Assembly: GCA_000024525.1 (NCBI GenBank)
Contig: CP001769.1
Location: 4,621,001 to 4,685,000, forward strand
Length of the DNA: 64,000 nt
Origin: Spirosoma linguale DSM 74
GTDB lineage: Bacteria; Bacteroidota; Bacteroidia; Cytophagales; Spirosomataceae
Direction: 5' to 3'
The position numbers and the translations under genes were made by a program. Shown here in pieces: positions 7,635-17,053 of the stretch; within the stretch, counting starts at the first letter, position 1; each line of letters starts with the position of its first letter. Below the pieces are notes generated by a model. That model was not told where the DNA came from. It saw only the letters and a list, made by a program, of their open reading frames with translations, and did not search any database.

Positions 7635-9842
7635 ATGAACTCTCAACTTATTAATCGCCTTCTAAGACAAAATATTTTCTGGCTGATATTGATGCCGGTC
7701 ATTGCTGCCTGTACGGCCTACTACTTCACGCGTAGTCTGCCTCGTGTTTACGAATCAACCGCTACCCTTTATACGGGCCTTACCTCCGGCTATTCGATAC
7801 TATCGAACGAATCGAACGCCCGCGTTGACCACGAAGCAGTAGACAATGCCTTCGAGAACCTGCTCTCGACCATCTCCTCCCGCGAAACAATGGCCCAGGT
7901 ATCTATCCGGCTCCTGAGCCGTCACCTGATGCTGGAATCGCCCGATTCGATGGTTATGGACAACCACAATTTTAAAGAGCTGCGCAAAGCCGTTCCGGAA
8001 GAGCTGCGTGCTAACCTGGTTGCCAGCCGAAACGAGCAACTTATTTATCGTCGTATCGACAGTATGGCGCATACGATAAGCGACAACCCGATTAAAAAGC
8101 TGCTGAGTAACCCCACGTCAGATTATTCAACGGCCAGGATTACCAAACAACTGAAAGCCATCCGGAAGAAAGACAGTGATATGCTCGAACTGTCTTTTCA
8201 GGCCGACGATGCCGCTTTGACGTATGCGACACTAACGGAACTGATCGACGTGTTCAGCAACCGGTATGCAGGCTTCAAAACATCCGAAACAAGCCCGGTT
8301 GTCAGCTACTACAATAACCGTAATCAGGAAGCCATTCAAAAACTACAACAGGCTGAGCAACGACTTAAGGCATTTGAGGAAACCAACCAGATTATCAATT
8401 ACGACGAAGAAAGCCGCAGTATTGCCCTCAACAAAGACGCGCTCCAGGGTCAGTACAACGAAGAGTTGATGAAATTAAAGGCGGCCAAAGCCTCGATGGA
8501 TGCACTCGGCAAACGCCTTGACGACCGGATGAACGCGTTATCCGTAAACGACGAGCTCCTAACCAAACGGCAGGAACTCACCACAGCAACCAGCCAGTTA
8601 TCGCAGGCCCGAATGGCTGGCCGACCCAAAGAAACGATTGATCAGCTTTTGGGAAAAGTTAACCGGCTTACCGACGATCTGAGAGTTACGGCTCAAAAAT
8701 ATTACAAAGCCGGCAACTCCACCGAGTCGATCCCCCAAATGCACCTGCTGGACGAATGGCTCAACCGGGTCATCCTGTACGAAGAATCCAAAGCGCGGCT
8801 GGCCACCTACGAAAAACGCCTGGTCGACTTCAAAGATATGGCCGCTAAGTTTACGCCCCTGGGATCGACACTTACCCAAATTAAGCGTGATGTTAGTGTA
8901 GCCGAAAAAGATTATCTGGCTACCATGGTAGCTCTGAGCCAGGCTAAAACCCGGCAGAAAAATGCGGAAATGACCGGCCCGCTCAAGTTGCTCGACGCGC
9001 CCCAGTTTCCGCTGCATCCGCTACCCTCCAAGCGTTGGATGATTCTCGGTGCTGCCTTTGGCGTTGGGCTGGTGCTGGCGCTGCTGCTGCTCCTGATTCG
9101 TTACCTCATAGACGGACGTATTTATGACGCAACCCGTTTTGAAGAGGTAGCCAAACTACCGGTTGCCGCATCATTTCCCGCCGTTCCGGCACGGAGCCGT
9201 AATAAGAAAACGCGCATCATGCTGCAATACATGCTGGACAATCTGCGCAGTAGAGCCGAAGTCGACATGAGTTCGATGCCCGATTACCGGCCTTATGTAC
9301 TGATCTCCGTCTGGAGTACGCGGCCTAAACAGGGTAAAACCTGGCTGGCCAGCCAACTGGCCGAACAGTATGCAGTTGCCGGAAAACGCGTGGCCCTGCT
9401 TTCGCCCTATACACTGAGCGAGGGGAACCAACTGCCCGAAGAGGTTACCACCATCGCCTACGAAGTACGAAGTGATTTTGCCTACGCCAAAACCGTCGAT
9501 CAGGTTGTTGGCAACCTGATGCCGTTCGACTCGCAGCAGTACGATATCATTTTGCTGGAACTACCCGACCTGAGCATCACACCCATTGCAACGCACCTGG
9601 TAGCCCAGAGTAATCTGCTGCTGATGGTCGTAAATGCCCGAATCACCTGGAACAGTACAGACCAGAATCTTTATCAGCTGTACCGGAAAGCCACCAAGGC
9701 CCCCATTCTGTCGGTTCTGAACTATGTTCATCCCAGCCTGATCAGAGTAAGTCCAATTGCCGATGCCCCCGTAGTCGTTGCCACGGGTGTACATCAACCC
9801 AGTGCATTACCAGCCCATCTACCCACCCAAGAAACTGTTTAA
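7635..9842 (+). CDS. Wzc/GNVR-type polysaccharide co-polymerase with degenerate kinase domain
   Basis: The 735-aa protein has an N-terminal membrane helix (about residues 14-32), a long periplasmic coiled-coil part with GNVR character, a second helix at about 470-495 (MILGAAFGVGLVLALLLLL) and a C-terminal P-loop domain. The nucleotide site reads SVWSTRPKQGKTWLA, so a Walker A is present. The second Walker motif, normally a LIDxD-type strand, is RVALLSPYTLSEG, and the Walker B position reads IILLELPD. The Tyr-rich tail of bacterial tyrosine kinases is missing. It probably sets chain length without kinase activity. It follows the TolC-like gene and is 3 bp from the flippase gene. Confidence 0.85.
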   Translation: MNSQLINRLLRQNIFWLILMPVIAACTAYYFTRSLPRVYESTATLYTGLTSGYSILSNESNARVDHEAVDNAFENLLSTISSRETMAQVSIRLLSRHLMLESPDSMVMDNHNFKELRKAVPEELRANLVASRNEQLIYRRIDSMAHTISDNPIKKLLSNPTSDYSTARITKQLKAIRKKDSDMLELSFQADDAALTYATLTELIDVFSNRYAGFKTSETSPVVSYYNNRNQEAIQKLQQAEQRLKAFEETNQIINYDEESRSIALNKDALQGQYNEELMKLKAAKASMDALGKRLDDRMNALSVNDELLTKRQELTTATSQLSQARMAGRPKETIDQLLGKVNRLTDDLRVTAQKYYKAGNSTESIPQMHLLDEWLNRVILYEESKARLATYEKRLVDFKDMAAKFTPLGSTLTQIKRDVSVAEKDYLATMVALSQAKTRQKNAEMTGPLKLLDAPQFPLHPLPSKRWMILGAAFGVGLVLALLLLLIRYLIDGRIYDATRFEEVAKLPVAASFPAVPARSRNKKTRIMLQYMLDNLRSRAEVDMSSMPDYRPYVLISVWSTRPKQGKTWLASQLAEQYAVAGKRVALLSPYTLSEGNQLPEEVTTIAYEVRSDFAYAKTVDQVVGNLMPFDSQQYDIILLELPDLSITPIATHLVAQSNLLLMVVNARITWNSTDQNLYQLYRKATKAPILSVLNYVHPSLIRVSPIADAPVVVATGVHQPSALPAHLPTQETV

Positions 9843-9845
9843 CAA

Positions 9846-11231
9846 ATGATTAACCGAACACTAAATGCTGTCCAGACAATACTGCGAAAAAACGCAGCCG
9901 TGTCTTTACTAGGCAACGGCACGGCTGCCATTATCTCGCTCACCACAACGGGTCTGCTGGCGCGTTGGATGCCTCGTGAAGCATTTGGTACCTGGGTACT
10001 CTTTTTGGTTACCTATACATTGTTTGATACGCTTCGGTCCGGCTTACTGCTCAACGGAATGATTCAGTACACGGCCGACCTGCGCGTGGAAGCCCGGACG
10101 TTTGAAGCAAGCCTGAAACGCTGGGAAGGGGCTGTCTGGCAGCTTGGTTTGCTCATGACAATGGTTGTGGGGCCCTTCCTGATTGGCTTGACCTACTATT
10201 TTCCCATGATCAGCGAATGGGTCGGCAACTCCGAAACAGCCGTTTGGTTCTGGATCATCAGCCTGGTATCGTTACCTGCCAACATTGCCACCTGGTTTCT
10301 GCACGCCCGGTCGCAGTTCAAACCTCTGCAATGGATACGGGTGCTTACCCAACTGGTGTTTCTATTGCTTATCATTGGGTGTTATCAGTTCCAGCTGTTT
10401 CCGGGCAATAGCCTGTACGGTTTGTTTGCCGTTGCCAACGGGGCTATCAGCCTTTGGTCCTTATTTATTGGATGGAGCCGGTGGCGCTCCATTCCGGCGG
10501 GCAGAACTGCCCAACGGAACGCACTCTTTCATTTTGGCAAGTATACCATTGGCACGCTCGTCGGCTCCAATTTACAACGCAGTGCAGACACCCTGCTGCT
10601 GGGGGCCATACTGGGTCCGGAAGCGGTAGCGCTGTACGCCATTCCACAACGACTTACTCAACTCCTCGATATGCCGGTACGCAGTGTCGTCGTAACAGCC
10701 ATGCCACGTCTGGTGAAACTACAGCAGCAGGGAAAGTCTGGCGAACTAGCCGCTTATTTTCAGCAAAGTGCGGGCCTGCTCTGGCTGGTTATGCTGCCGT
10801 TATCAATCGCCGGATTTGTACTTGCCGAACCCCTGGTTACGCTGTTGGGTGGTGGACACTACCGCGATGGGGCCACGTTAATGCGCTGTTTTATGCTGTA
10901 TGGTGCCCTGCTTCCTCTCGACCGGTATTCCGGCGTTGGCCTCGATGCCATCGGCAAACCGCAGTTCAACCTGGTTAAGGTACTGTTCATGCTCTGCATA
11001 CAGGTGGGAGGTGCTCTGGTAGCTCTGCTCGTATTCAGATCGACCACGGCGCTGGCCGGTGTTTCAATTGTCACGTTTGCCATGGGTATGCTGCTGGGCT
11101 TCCGCCTGCTGAAGCGCCATGTTCCTATATCATTAACTGGTTGTATACAAACTGGGTGGACCGAGCTGGTCGGCCTCATTACCCGATTTCGTCATGAATG
11201 GATACGTTCAACAGTTAAAAATTTCCGTTGA
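9846..11231 (+). CDS. Wzx-like polysaccharide flippase
   Basis: The 461-aa protein is almost wholly hydrophobic with about 12 predicted membrane helices, starting at NAAVSLLGNGTAAIISLTTT. A phrase such as ARWMPREAFGTWVLF and a central loop with GPEAVALYAIPQRLTQLLDMPVRS are typical of the Wzx/MATE-like polysaccharide exporters that flip lipid-linked repeat units across the inner membrane. It begins 3 bp after the Wzc-like gene and overlaps the polymerase gene by 38 bp, which fits a Wzx/Wzy-type operon. Confidence 0.87.
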   Translation: MINRTLNAVQTILRKNAAVSLLGNGTAAIISLTTTGLLARWMPREAFGTWVLFLVTYTLFDTLRSGLLLNGMIQYTADLRVEARTFEASLKRWEGAVWQLGLLMTMVVGPFLIGLTYYFPMISEWVGNSETAVWFWIISLVSLPANIATWFLHARSQFKPLQWIRVLTQLVFLLLIIGCYQFQLFPGNSLYGLFAVANGAISLWSLFIGWSRWRSIPAGRTAQRNALFHFGKYTIGTLVGSNLQRSADTLLLGAILGPEAVALYAIPQRLTQLLDMPVRSVVVTAMPRLVKLQQQGKSGELAAYFQQSAGLLWLVMLPLSIAGFVLAEPLVTLLGGGHYRDGATLMRCFMLYGALLPLDRYSGVGLDAIGKPQFNLVKVLFMLCIQVGGALVALLVFRSTTALAGVSIVTFAMGMLLGFRLLKRHVPISLTGCIQTGWTELVGLITRFRHEWIRSTVKNFR

Positions 11232-12678
11232 CCGCCAGACCGTCCTATTTGCCTTTTTAGGGGCGTTAGTGGCGCTGGGCACCGGCTTAATTATTGCCGA
11301 GCGAGAATTAAAAGGAGCCGTCATCATCCTGCTGATTCCCATGGCGCTGGCAGTAGTATTCCTATGTTTGTATAGACCTAAATTAGGGTTGTTCATTTAC
11401 CTGCAATACGCCTTTATCGTTAACGGCATACAGCGCTTCAGTCCGGTCGTAGCGCCGTATGGGTTGCTGGCCGACGGGCTGCTGTTATTGCTGCTGATTG
11501 GCGTTGTGATCAACTACAAACAGTTCGACTGGAAAAACCTGCATAACCCGGCGTTCTATTTGATTCTTTTCTGGACGCTATACACCTTTCTGCAATTATT
11601 CAATACGGAGTTACCCGTGCTGGGAGCCTGGTTCTTTGCCGTACGTGCCGAATCACTATACTGGTTCCAACTAACCATTCTGGGGCTGGTGTTGATTCGA
11701 ACCAAAAAAGACATCGACACTATCTTCACCATCTGGCTGATCTGGTCGGTCGTAGCGGCAATCTGGGCGTTCAGACAACGCTACATCGGTCTGACAGCCG
11801 GCGAACAGCAGTGGCTTGATGCGGGAGCCAGCGTAACACACGTTTTGTTTGGGCAGTTACGCTGCTTTTCGTTCTACTCAGATGCCGGGCAGTTTGGGGC
11901 CGAAATGGCCTATGCTACTCTGCTCTGCATAATACGGGTACTGGATGAGCGTGTATTGCGCGTAAAGCTCCTGTATCTGGGAATTGGCCTGATCGTGTTT
12001 TGGGGCTTTGCCGTATCGGGCACCCGGGGTGCTTTATTCGTTATTCTGGCCGGTCTTCCCGTGTATATTATTTTACGGCGCAACTTCGCAATTCTCATTA
12101 TTGGTATCCTGATTGGCGGCTCTTTGTTTGGCATGTTAAAGTACACCTCCATAGGCAGCAGCTTATACGAGATTGAACGGATGCGCACCGCACTGGACCC
12201 CGAGAACGACTCCTTCCAGGTGCGGTTGGATAATCAGAAAAAGCTGGTGGACTATCTGGCAACACGGCCTTTCGGCGGTGGTATTGGCAGCTCGGGAGAC
12301 TGGGCCCGCCGATTTACGCCCAATAGCTTTCTGGCCGCAACACCGCCTGACAGCTGGTATGTGAAAATCTGGATTGAGAACGGCATCGTGGGCCTTGTCA
12401 TCCACCTGGGTATGCTGCTGTTCTTTCTGGCACTGGGTATCTATAACACAACAAGGCCCGAACTGGCAACCTACGCCCCCGATCTGAAGCTTTTACTGCT
12501 ATCGCTTATCTGTGGCTACGCTGGCATATTGGTTGCCTGTTATGGTAATCCAATCTTTGGTCAGTTTCCCACTAATTCAATTATGTCGATTACCATTGTC
12601 CTGCTGTGTTCCACTCATGTGAGTAGAGCATACATAGAACAGGAAAAGAAACAGGTGCTTCAACCCCAGGTAGTGTGA
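11194..12678 (+). CDS. O-antigen ligase/polymerase family protein (Wzy-like)
   Basis: The 494-aa protein has about ten or more membrane segments and one large external loop near the C-terminal third (IERMRTALDPENDSFQVRLDN...FGGGIGSSGDW...NSFLAATPPDSWYVKIWIENG). That loop with Arg, conserved Gly-rich segment and PDSWYVKIWIENGIVG is typical of the Wzy_C/O-antigen ligase family. It most likely joins repeat units into polymer in the periplasm. Its start lies within the end of the flippase gene, implying coupled translation. A ligase role cannot be excluded. Confidence 0.86.
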   Translation: MNGYVQQLKISVDRQTVLFAFLGALVALGTGLIIAERELKGAVIILLIPMALAVVFLCLYRPKLGLFIYLQYAFIVNGIQRFSPVVAPYGLLADGLLLLLLIGVVINYKQFDWKNLHNPAFYLILFWTLYTFLQLFNTELPVLGAWFFAVRAESLYWFQLTILGLVLIRTKKDIDTIFTIWLIWSVVAAIWAFRQRYIGLTAGEQQWLDAGASVTHVLFGQLRCFSFYSDAGQFGAEMAYATLLCIIRVLDERVLRVKLLYLGIGLIVFWGFAVSGTRGALFVILAGLPVYIILRRNFAILIIGILIGGSLFGMLKYTSIGSSLYEIERMRTALDPENDSFQVRLDNQKKLVDYLATRPFGGGIGSSGDWARRFTPNSFLAATPPDSWYVKIWIENGIVGLVIHLGMLLFFLALGIYNTTRPELATYAPDLKLLLLSLICGYAGILVACYGNPIFGQFPTNSIMSITIVLLCSTHVSRAYIEQEKKQVLQPQVV

Positions 12679-12810
12679 TCAACCGGCTTCTGTGGTTTTC
12701 GCGAACCATTTAGCCAGTTTATTCACCCCTATCGATCCACCCGTCTACCACACCTGTCCTACCTTTTCATTTGGCTGCATGACATTTACCACACTCGTAT
12801 CGAATTTTAT

Positions 12811-14004
12811 ATGAATGCTATTTTTAACCTGTTTGCTATACTCATTGGCGGCTATACAGTGGTTAACACTCTGAACCTTCTGCTGTGGTCGGTGGGTGGA
12901 CTTTTTGGCCATGCCGACGATGTTTCCATTGACTCACCGCCTAAAACATTCCGGCGCATTCTGGTCCTGATTCCGGCGTATAAGGAAGATACGGTAATCA
13001 TTGACTCAGTCAAAGCTAACTTAAAGCAGACCTACCCGAGCGACCGGTACGATCTGGTTGTTATTGCCGACTCCTTTAAAGCGCATACCATCAGTGAGCT
13101 AAAGCAGTTGCCCATTAAAGTGGTGGAGGTCTCGTTTGCGGTATCGTCGGTTAGCAAAGCATTGAATGCCGCACTAATGCACTTCCCCGTTGGTAGTTAC
13201 GATATTGCCGTAGTGGCCGATGCGGATAACCACATGGCTCCCGATTTCCTGACGCGCATCAATGCCGCTTTTGAAAACGGCTGGCGAGTGGTTCAGGGGC
13301 ATCGAATTGCGAAGAATCTGAACACCAGCGTAGCCATTCTTGATGCCATCAGCGAAGAAGTGAACAACCATATCTTTCGGAAAGGTCATCGGGCATTTGG
13401 TTTCTCCTCTACCCTGATCGGGTCGGGAATGGCATTCGAGCTGCCTCTCCTGAAAAAGAACCTGAGTCAGATCCAAACCATCGGCGGATACGACAAAGAC
13501 CTGGAAATGAGAATTTTACAGAGCAAAATACCGATTGGCTACCTGGAGGATGCATTTATCTTCGACGAGAAGGTGCAAACCTCAGGGATGTTTGAACGCC
13601 AGCGTACGCGTTGGGTAGAATCGCAGATTAACCAGGCGCGATTACACCTGGTACAGGGCCTTAGAGAGGGCATAAATCAAAATTTCGATTATGTTGAAAA
13701 AGCGATCCAGACACTCGCTTTACCCCGGATTCTGCTCCTGGGCACAATCACCTTTAGCCTTATAATCAGCCTGTTGCTGAATAAAACCTGGTTTGCCGAA
13801 TTGATGGGGGTTCAGTTACTGCTCTTTCTGATTACCCTGGCCATTGCGTTGCCCGCTTATTTACGAAGACTCATTGGTATCAATGAGTTACTGATGGTGC
13901 CGGTATTGTTGTTTCGCTTCGTTCGGTCGGTTATCAACTTCCGTCAGGCGAGAGGTCGTTTTTTACACACAACCCATGGGACTGACTCTGAAGTTATTGT
14001 TTAG
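12811..14004 (+). CDS. Membrane glycosyltransferase family 2, paralogue of 3016-4206
   Basis: Length (397 aa), order of motifs and many phrases match the protein at 3016-4206: LIPAYKEDTVI, IAVVADADN, RIAKNLNTSVAILDAISEE, GSGMAFE, DKDLEMRIL and ERQRTRW. An N-terminal membrane helix and C-terminal hydrophobic segments frame the GT-A core. The two genes likely arose by duplication within the locus and may add different sugars. It is separated from the polymerase gene by about 130 bp and followed by a stretch rich in hairpins, so it may end a transcript. Confidence 0.87.
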   Translation: MNAIFNLFAILIGGYTVVNTLNLLLWSVGGLFGHADDVSIDSPPKTFRRILVLIPAYKEDTVIIDSVKANLKQTYPSDRYDLVVIADSFKAHTISELKQLPIKVVEVSFAVSSVSKALNAALMHFPVGSYDIAVVADADNHMAPDFLTRINAAFENGWRVVQGHRIAKNLNTSVAILDAISEEVNNHIFRKGHRAFGFSSTLIGSGMAFELPLLKKNLSQIQTIGGYDKDLEMRILQSKIPIGYLEDAFIFDEKVQTSGMFERQRTRWVESQINQARLHLVQGLREGINQNFDYVEKAIQTLALPRILLLGTITFSLIISLLLNKTWFAELMGVQLLLFLITLAIALPAYLRRLIGINELLMVPVLLFRFVRSVINFRQARGRFLHTTHGTDSEVIV

Positions 14005-14325
14005 CGCTGTATGGTGAACGTTTACTTTTGAAGGCGCCAGTGTCAACGGAGACACTGGCGATAACACGACACCAGTCACGGCTGGTATGCCTGCGGGCAG
14101 TCTAGCATAGCCTGACTGGCGCTTTATGGAGTAGCCAGTCAGGTTAAAATTGCCCTAATCACACCCTTAGTCGATATAAAAAGCCTAGTTCAAGACCTAC
14201 TATCCCGGAGAATATCGTATGCCCCGATCTTGGGCTATAGCCTGTTCGACCTGGTAAAATGGCCGGTGTAGCTCCCCTCTCAGGCCGCAAGGCGAACAAC
14301 TTTATAAATTCCTCAAAACCAGACT
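14005..14325. repeat. Gene-free stretch with three hairpins
   Basis: No coding frame is convincing here. Three inverted repeats were found. One pairs CGCCAGTGTC (14035-14044) with GACACTGGCG (14051-14060), a perfect 10-bp stem with a 6-nt loop. A weaker one pairs ACCAG (14071-14075) with CTGGT (14082-14086). A third pairs CCTGACTGGC (14111-14120) with GCCAGTCAGG (14134-14143), a perfect 10-bp stem. None is followed by a run of T, so they are not standard terminators. They could be RNA-processing or repeat elements. Confidence 0.7.
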
Positions 14326-15537
14326 ATGAAACTACTGATTGAATTATTCCTGCTATTGATGCTGCTAGCCGTATTCTACACCTACCTGGGATACGGACTG
14401 GTAATATACCTGATTGTCAGGCTGCGTAATCTTATGGGTAAGAAACGCCCTGTACCGAACGATAGCTCATTTGTGCCCGACGTTATGCTCGTTGTACCCG
14501 CTTATAACGAACGGGATTGTATCGACGAAAAGGTCAATAATTCGCTGGCGCTCGACTACCCGTCCGATAAGCTGCACATCCTTTTCGTAACGGAGGGCTC
14601 AACAGACGGCACAACAGAACTGGTTGAGCAGTATGCGGCCACTAACCCGCGCGTTCATGTTATGGGTGGCCGTCAACGACTGGGTAAAATTGAAGCCGTT
14701 AATCAGGCGATGCATGGAATTAAAGCACCTTTTGTCATCTTTACCGATGCCAACACAACGCTCAATTCAGCCTCTATCAAGCACATAATCCGGCACTTTG
14801 CCGACCCCAATGTGGGGGCTGTAGCGGGCGAAAAACGAATTCAGCTCTTAAGCAGCGAAGCCGCCGTTGGGTCAGGTGAAGGTCTCTACTGGAAGTATGA
14901 GTCGTTTTTGAAGCGCCTGGACACCGAACTTTACAGTGTAGTGGGTGCTGCCGGCGAATTGTTTGCCATACGCACGGAGTTGTACGAACAGGTCGAAAAA
15001 GATACCCTGCTCGATGATTTTGTGATTTCACTGCGAATTGCCGAACGAGGCTACCGGGTGGTTTATGAGCCGGATGCCTATGCGCTGGAACGGCCCTCTT
15101 TTTCAGTCGGCGACGAGAAAAAAAGGAAAGTACGTATTGCGGCTGGTGGCTTTCAGGCTATCTCCCGGCTGCAGCCCCTGCTGAATATATTCCGCTACGG
15201 CTGGCTGTCTTTTCAGTACACCTCCCACCGGGTTATGCGCTGGGCGATAGCCCCGTTTTGCCTGCCGCTTATTCTTGTCCTCAATGCCTTGCTGCTCACC
15301 CTGCCGGGTAATGGCCTGTTCCCCGATACGGTCTATCAGGGCTTATTCGTGGCTCAGCTTGGGTTTTACTCAGCCGCCCTTCTGGGATACTATCTGGAAG
15401 ACCGGCAAATACGAGTCAAGATGCTATTTGTCCCTTATTATTTCTCCTTCATGAACGGTTGTGCCCTGTTGGGCTATGTTCGCTACCGACGCGGCAACGA
15501 CAACGGCATCTGGGAGAAAGTCCGCCGAGCGGCCTAG
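14326..15537 (+). CDS. Membrane glycosyltransferase family 2
   Basis: The 403-aa protein has an N-terminal membrane helix, then the GT-A core: VMLVVPAYNERDCI, ILFVTEGSTDGT, VIFTDANTTL (metal-binding DxN), a Gly-rich acceptor loop GAAGELFAIRTEL, and DDFVISLRIAERGYRVVYEPDA. Three or four helices follow. The order resembles synthases of the N-acetylglucosaminyl or hyaluronan type, although a clear QxxRW is not seen; KVRIAAGGFQ occupies the place. It starts a second block of the exopolysaccharide locus with the MBOAT gene 37 bp downstream. Confidence 0.86.
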   Translation: MKLLIELFLLLMLLAVFYTYLGYGLVIYLIVRLRNLMGKKRPVPNDSSFVPDVMLVVPAYNERDCIDEKVNNSLALDYPSDKLHILFVTEGSTDGTTELVEQYAATNPRVHVMGGRQRLGKIEAVNQAMHGIKAPFVIFTDANTTLNSASIKHIIRHFADPNVGAVAGEKRIQLLSSEAAVGSGEGLYWKYESFLKRLDTELYSVVGAAGELFAIRTELYEQVEKDTLLDDFVISLRIAERGYRVVYEPDAYALERPSFSVGDEKKRKVRIAAGGFQAISRLQPLLNIFRYGWLSFQYTSHRVMRWAIAPFCLPLILVLNALLLTLPGNGLFPDTVYQGLFVAQLGFYSAALLGYYLEDRQIRVKMLFVPYYFSFMNGCALLGYVRYRRGNDNGIWEKVRRAA

Positions 15538-15574
15538 TAGCTCTCAGTGACCCTTCACACTCAATTGTACTGCA

Positions 15575-17002
15575 ATGGTTTTTAATAGCTTAACGTTTCT
15601 GGTATTTATTACGATTTTTCTGCTGGTTTATTTCTCACTGGAAGGCAGAGCCCGGTTGTGGGTTTGTTTACTAGGCAGCTATATCTTTTATGGCTGGTGG
15701 GACTGGCGTTTTCTGGGGCTCATTGGCTTTACCACCCTTATGGATTACACCCTGGGGATTCTGATGGCAAGCTCAGACGACGAGCGTTTTCGAAAACGGC
15801 TGATTTATTTCAGCGTAACGGCCAACCTCCTCTTTCTCGGGTTTTTCAAGTATTTCAACTTCTTCGCCGACTCACTGCGCCAATTGATACAGGCGTTTGG
15901 GTTTCATCCCAGCGATACGACACTGACAATTCTCTTGCCGATTGGCATTTCGTTTTACACGTTCCAGTCCATGAGTTACACCGTCGACATTTACCGCCGT
16001 GAAATTGAACCCGAACGCGACCTGGTTCGCTTTGCCGCTTTCGTTTCTCTGTTTCCGCAACTGGTGGCCGGGCCTATTGTACGGGCAAAAGACTTTCTGC
16101 CCCAGTTCAAATCCGACAAGCGCTGGGATTGGGATCGGTTCATGTCGGGGCTCACGCGGGTGTTGTGGGGGTTCTTTAAAAAGGTAGCCATTGCCGATTC
16201 GCTGGCTCCGTTTGTTGAGCAGTGTTTTTCATTACCAGCCACGTTATCGTCTTCACACGTTCTGCTGGGCATCATTTTCTATTCATTCCAGATCTACTGC
16301 GATTTTTCGGGCTACTCCGACATTGCCATTGGTCTGGCCCGCATTCTTGGGTTTACGTTCATCGAAAACTTCCGAACGCCCTATTTCTCCCGGAGCTTTA
16401 CCGAGTTCTGGACACGATGGCACATCTCCCTGTCATCCTGGCTGCGTGATTATCTGTACATTCCGTTGGGCGGCAACCGGGGCGGTAAACTCAAAACGTA
16501 CCGAAACATGATGCTCACCATGCTGATCGGCGGGCTCTGGCATGGCGCCAACTGGACATTCCTTTTCTGGGGGTTCCTGCACGGCTCCTACCAGGTCATC
16601 CAACGCATGATCCAGCCCTTTGGCCGTCGGATTTATCAGGCATTGCATTTACCCGTGGTGGTTCGGCAGGGTCTGGATATACTGCTTGTTTATAGCCTGA
16701 CCTGTTTTGCCTGGATCTACTTCCGCAGTCCAACATTCGCCATTGCCGATCAGGTAATTCACACTGTTCTTGCTTTCGAAAACTTCAACTGGGCCAGTGT
16801 GATCAACAAGTTTGTTGCCATAAAAGGGATACTGCTGATTGCCATTTTACTGACCGTGGAGGTTACAAACTTTCGGCTGCACTATGCCCAGCTGCTGATC
16901 CGTCGTCCGGTACTGAGGCTCGTTGCCTACGCGTGTATCTTCTGGATTATTGCCCTGATGGGCACTTTCGGCGCGAACTCGTTCATTTACTTCCAGTTCT
17001 GA
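15575..17002 (+). CDS. MBOAT-family O-acyltransferase (AlgI-like)
   Basis: The 475-aa membrane protein begins MVFNSLTFLVFITIFLLVYF and carries the features of AlgI-type MBOAT enzymes: PIGISFYTFQSMSYTVDIYRR, RFAAFVSLFPQLVAGPI, FWTRWHISLSSWLRDYLYIPLGGNR and the catalytic His in LIGGLWHGANWTFLFWG. These proteins pass acetyl groups across the membrane for O-acetylation of alginate, cellulose or other polymers. The next gene encodes an SGNH-like exported protein, the usual periplasmic partner, so acetylation of the polymer made by this locus is likely. Confidence 0.92.
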   Translation: MVFNSLTFLVFITIFLLVYFSLEGRARLWVCLLGSYIFYGWWDWRFLGLIGFTTLMDYTLGILMASSDDERFRKRLIYFSVTANLLFLGFFKYFNFFADSLRQLIQAFGFHPSDTTLTILLPIGISFYTFQSMSYTVDIYRREIEPERDLVRFAAFVSLFPQLVAGPIVRAKDFLPQFKSDKRWDWDRFMSGLTRVLWGFFKKVAIADSLAPFVEQCFSLPATLSSSHVLLGIIFYSFQIYCDFSGYSDIAIGLARILGFTFIENFRTPYFSRSFTEFWTRWHISLSSWLRDYLYIPLGGNRGGKLKTYRNMMLTMLIGGLWHGANWTFLFWGFLHGSYQVIQRMIQPFGRRIYQALHLPVVVRQGLDILLVYSLTCFAWIYFRSPTFAIADQVIHTVLAFENFNWASVINKFVAIKGILLIAILLTVEVTNFRLHYAQLLIRRPVLRLVAYACIFWIIALMGTFGANSFIYFQF

Positions 17003-17053
17003 CCAACGTATGTAAACGTAAAACTCATTGTATCATTTAAAATTTCTCTTTTC

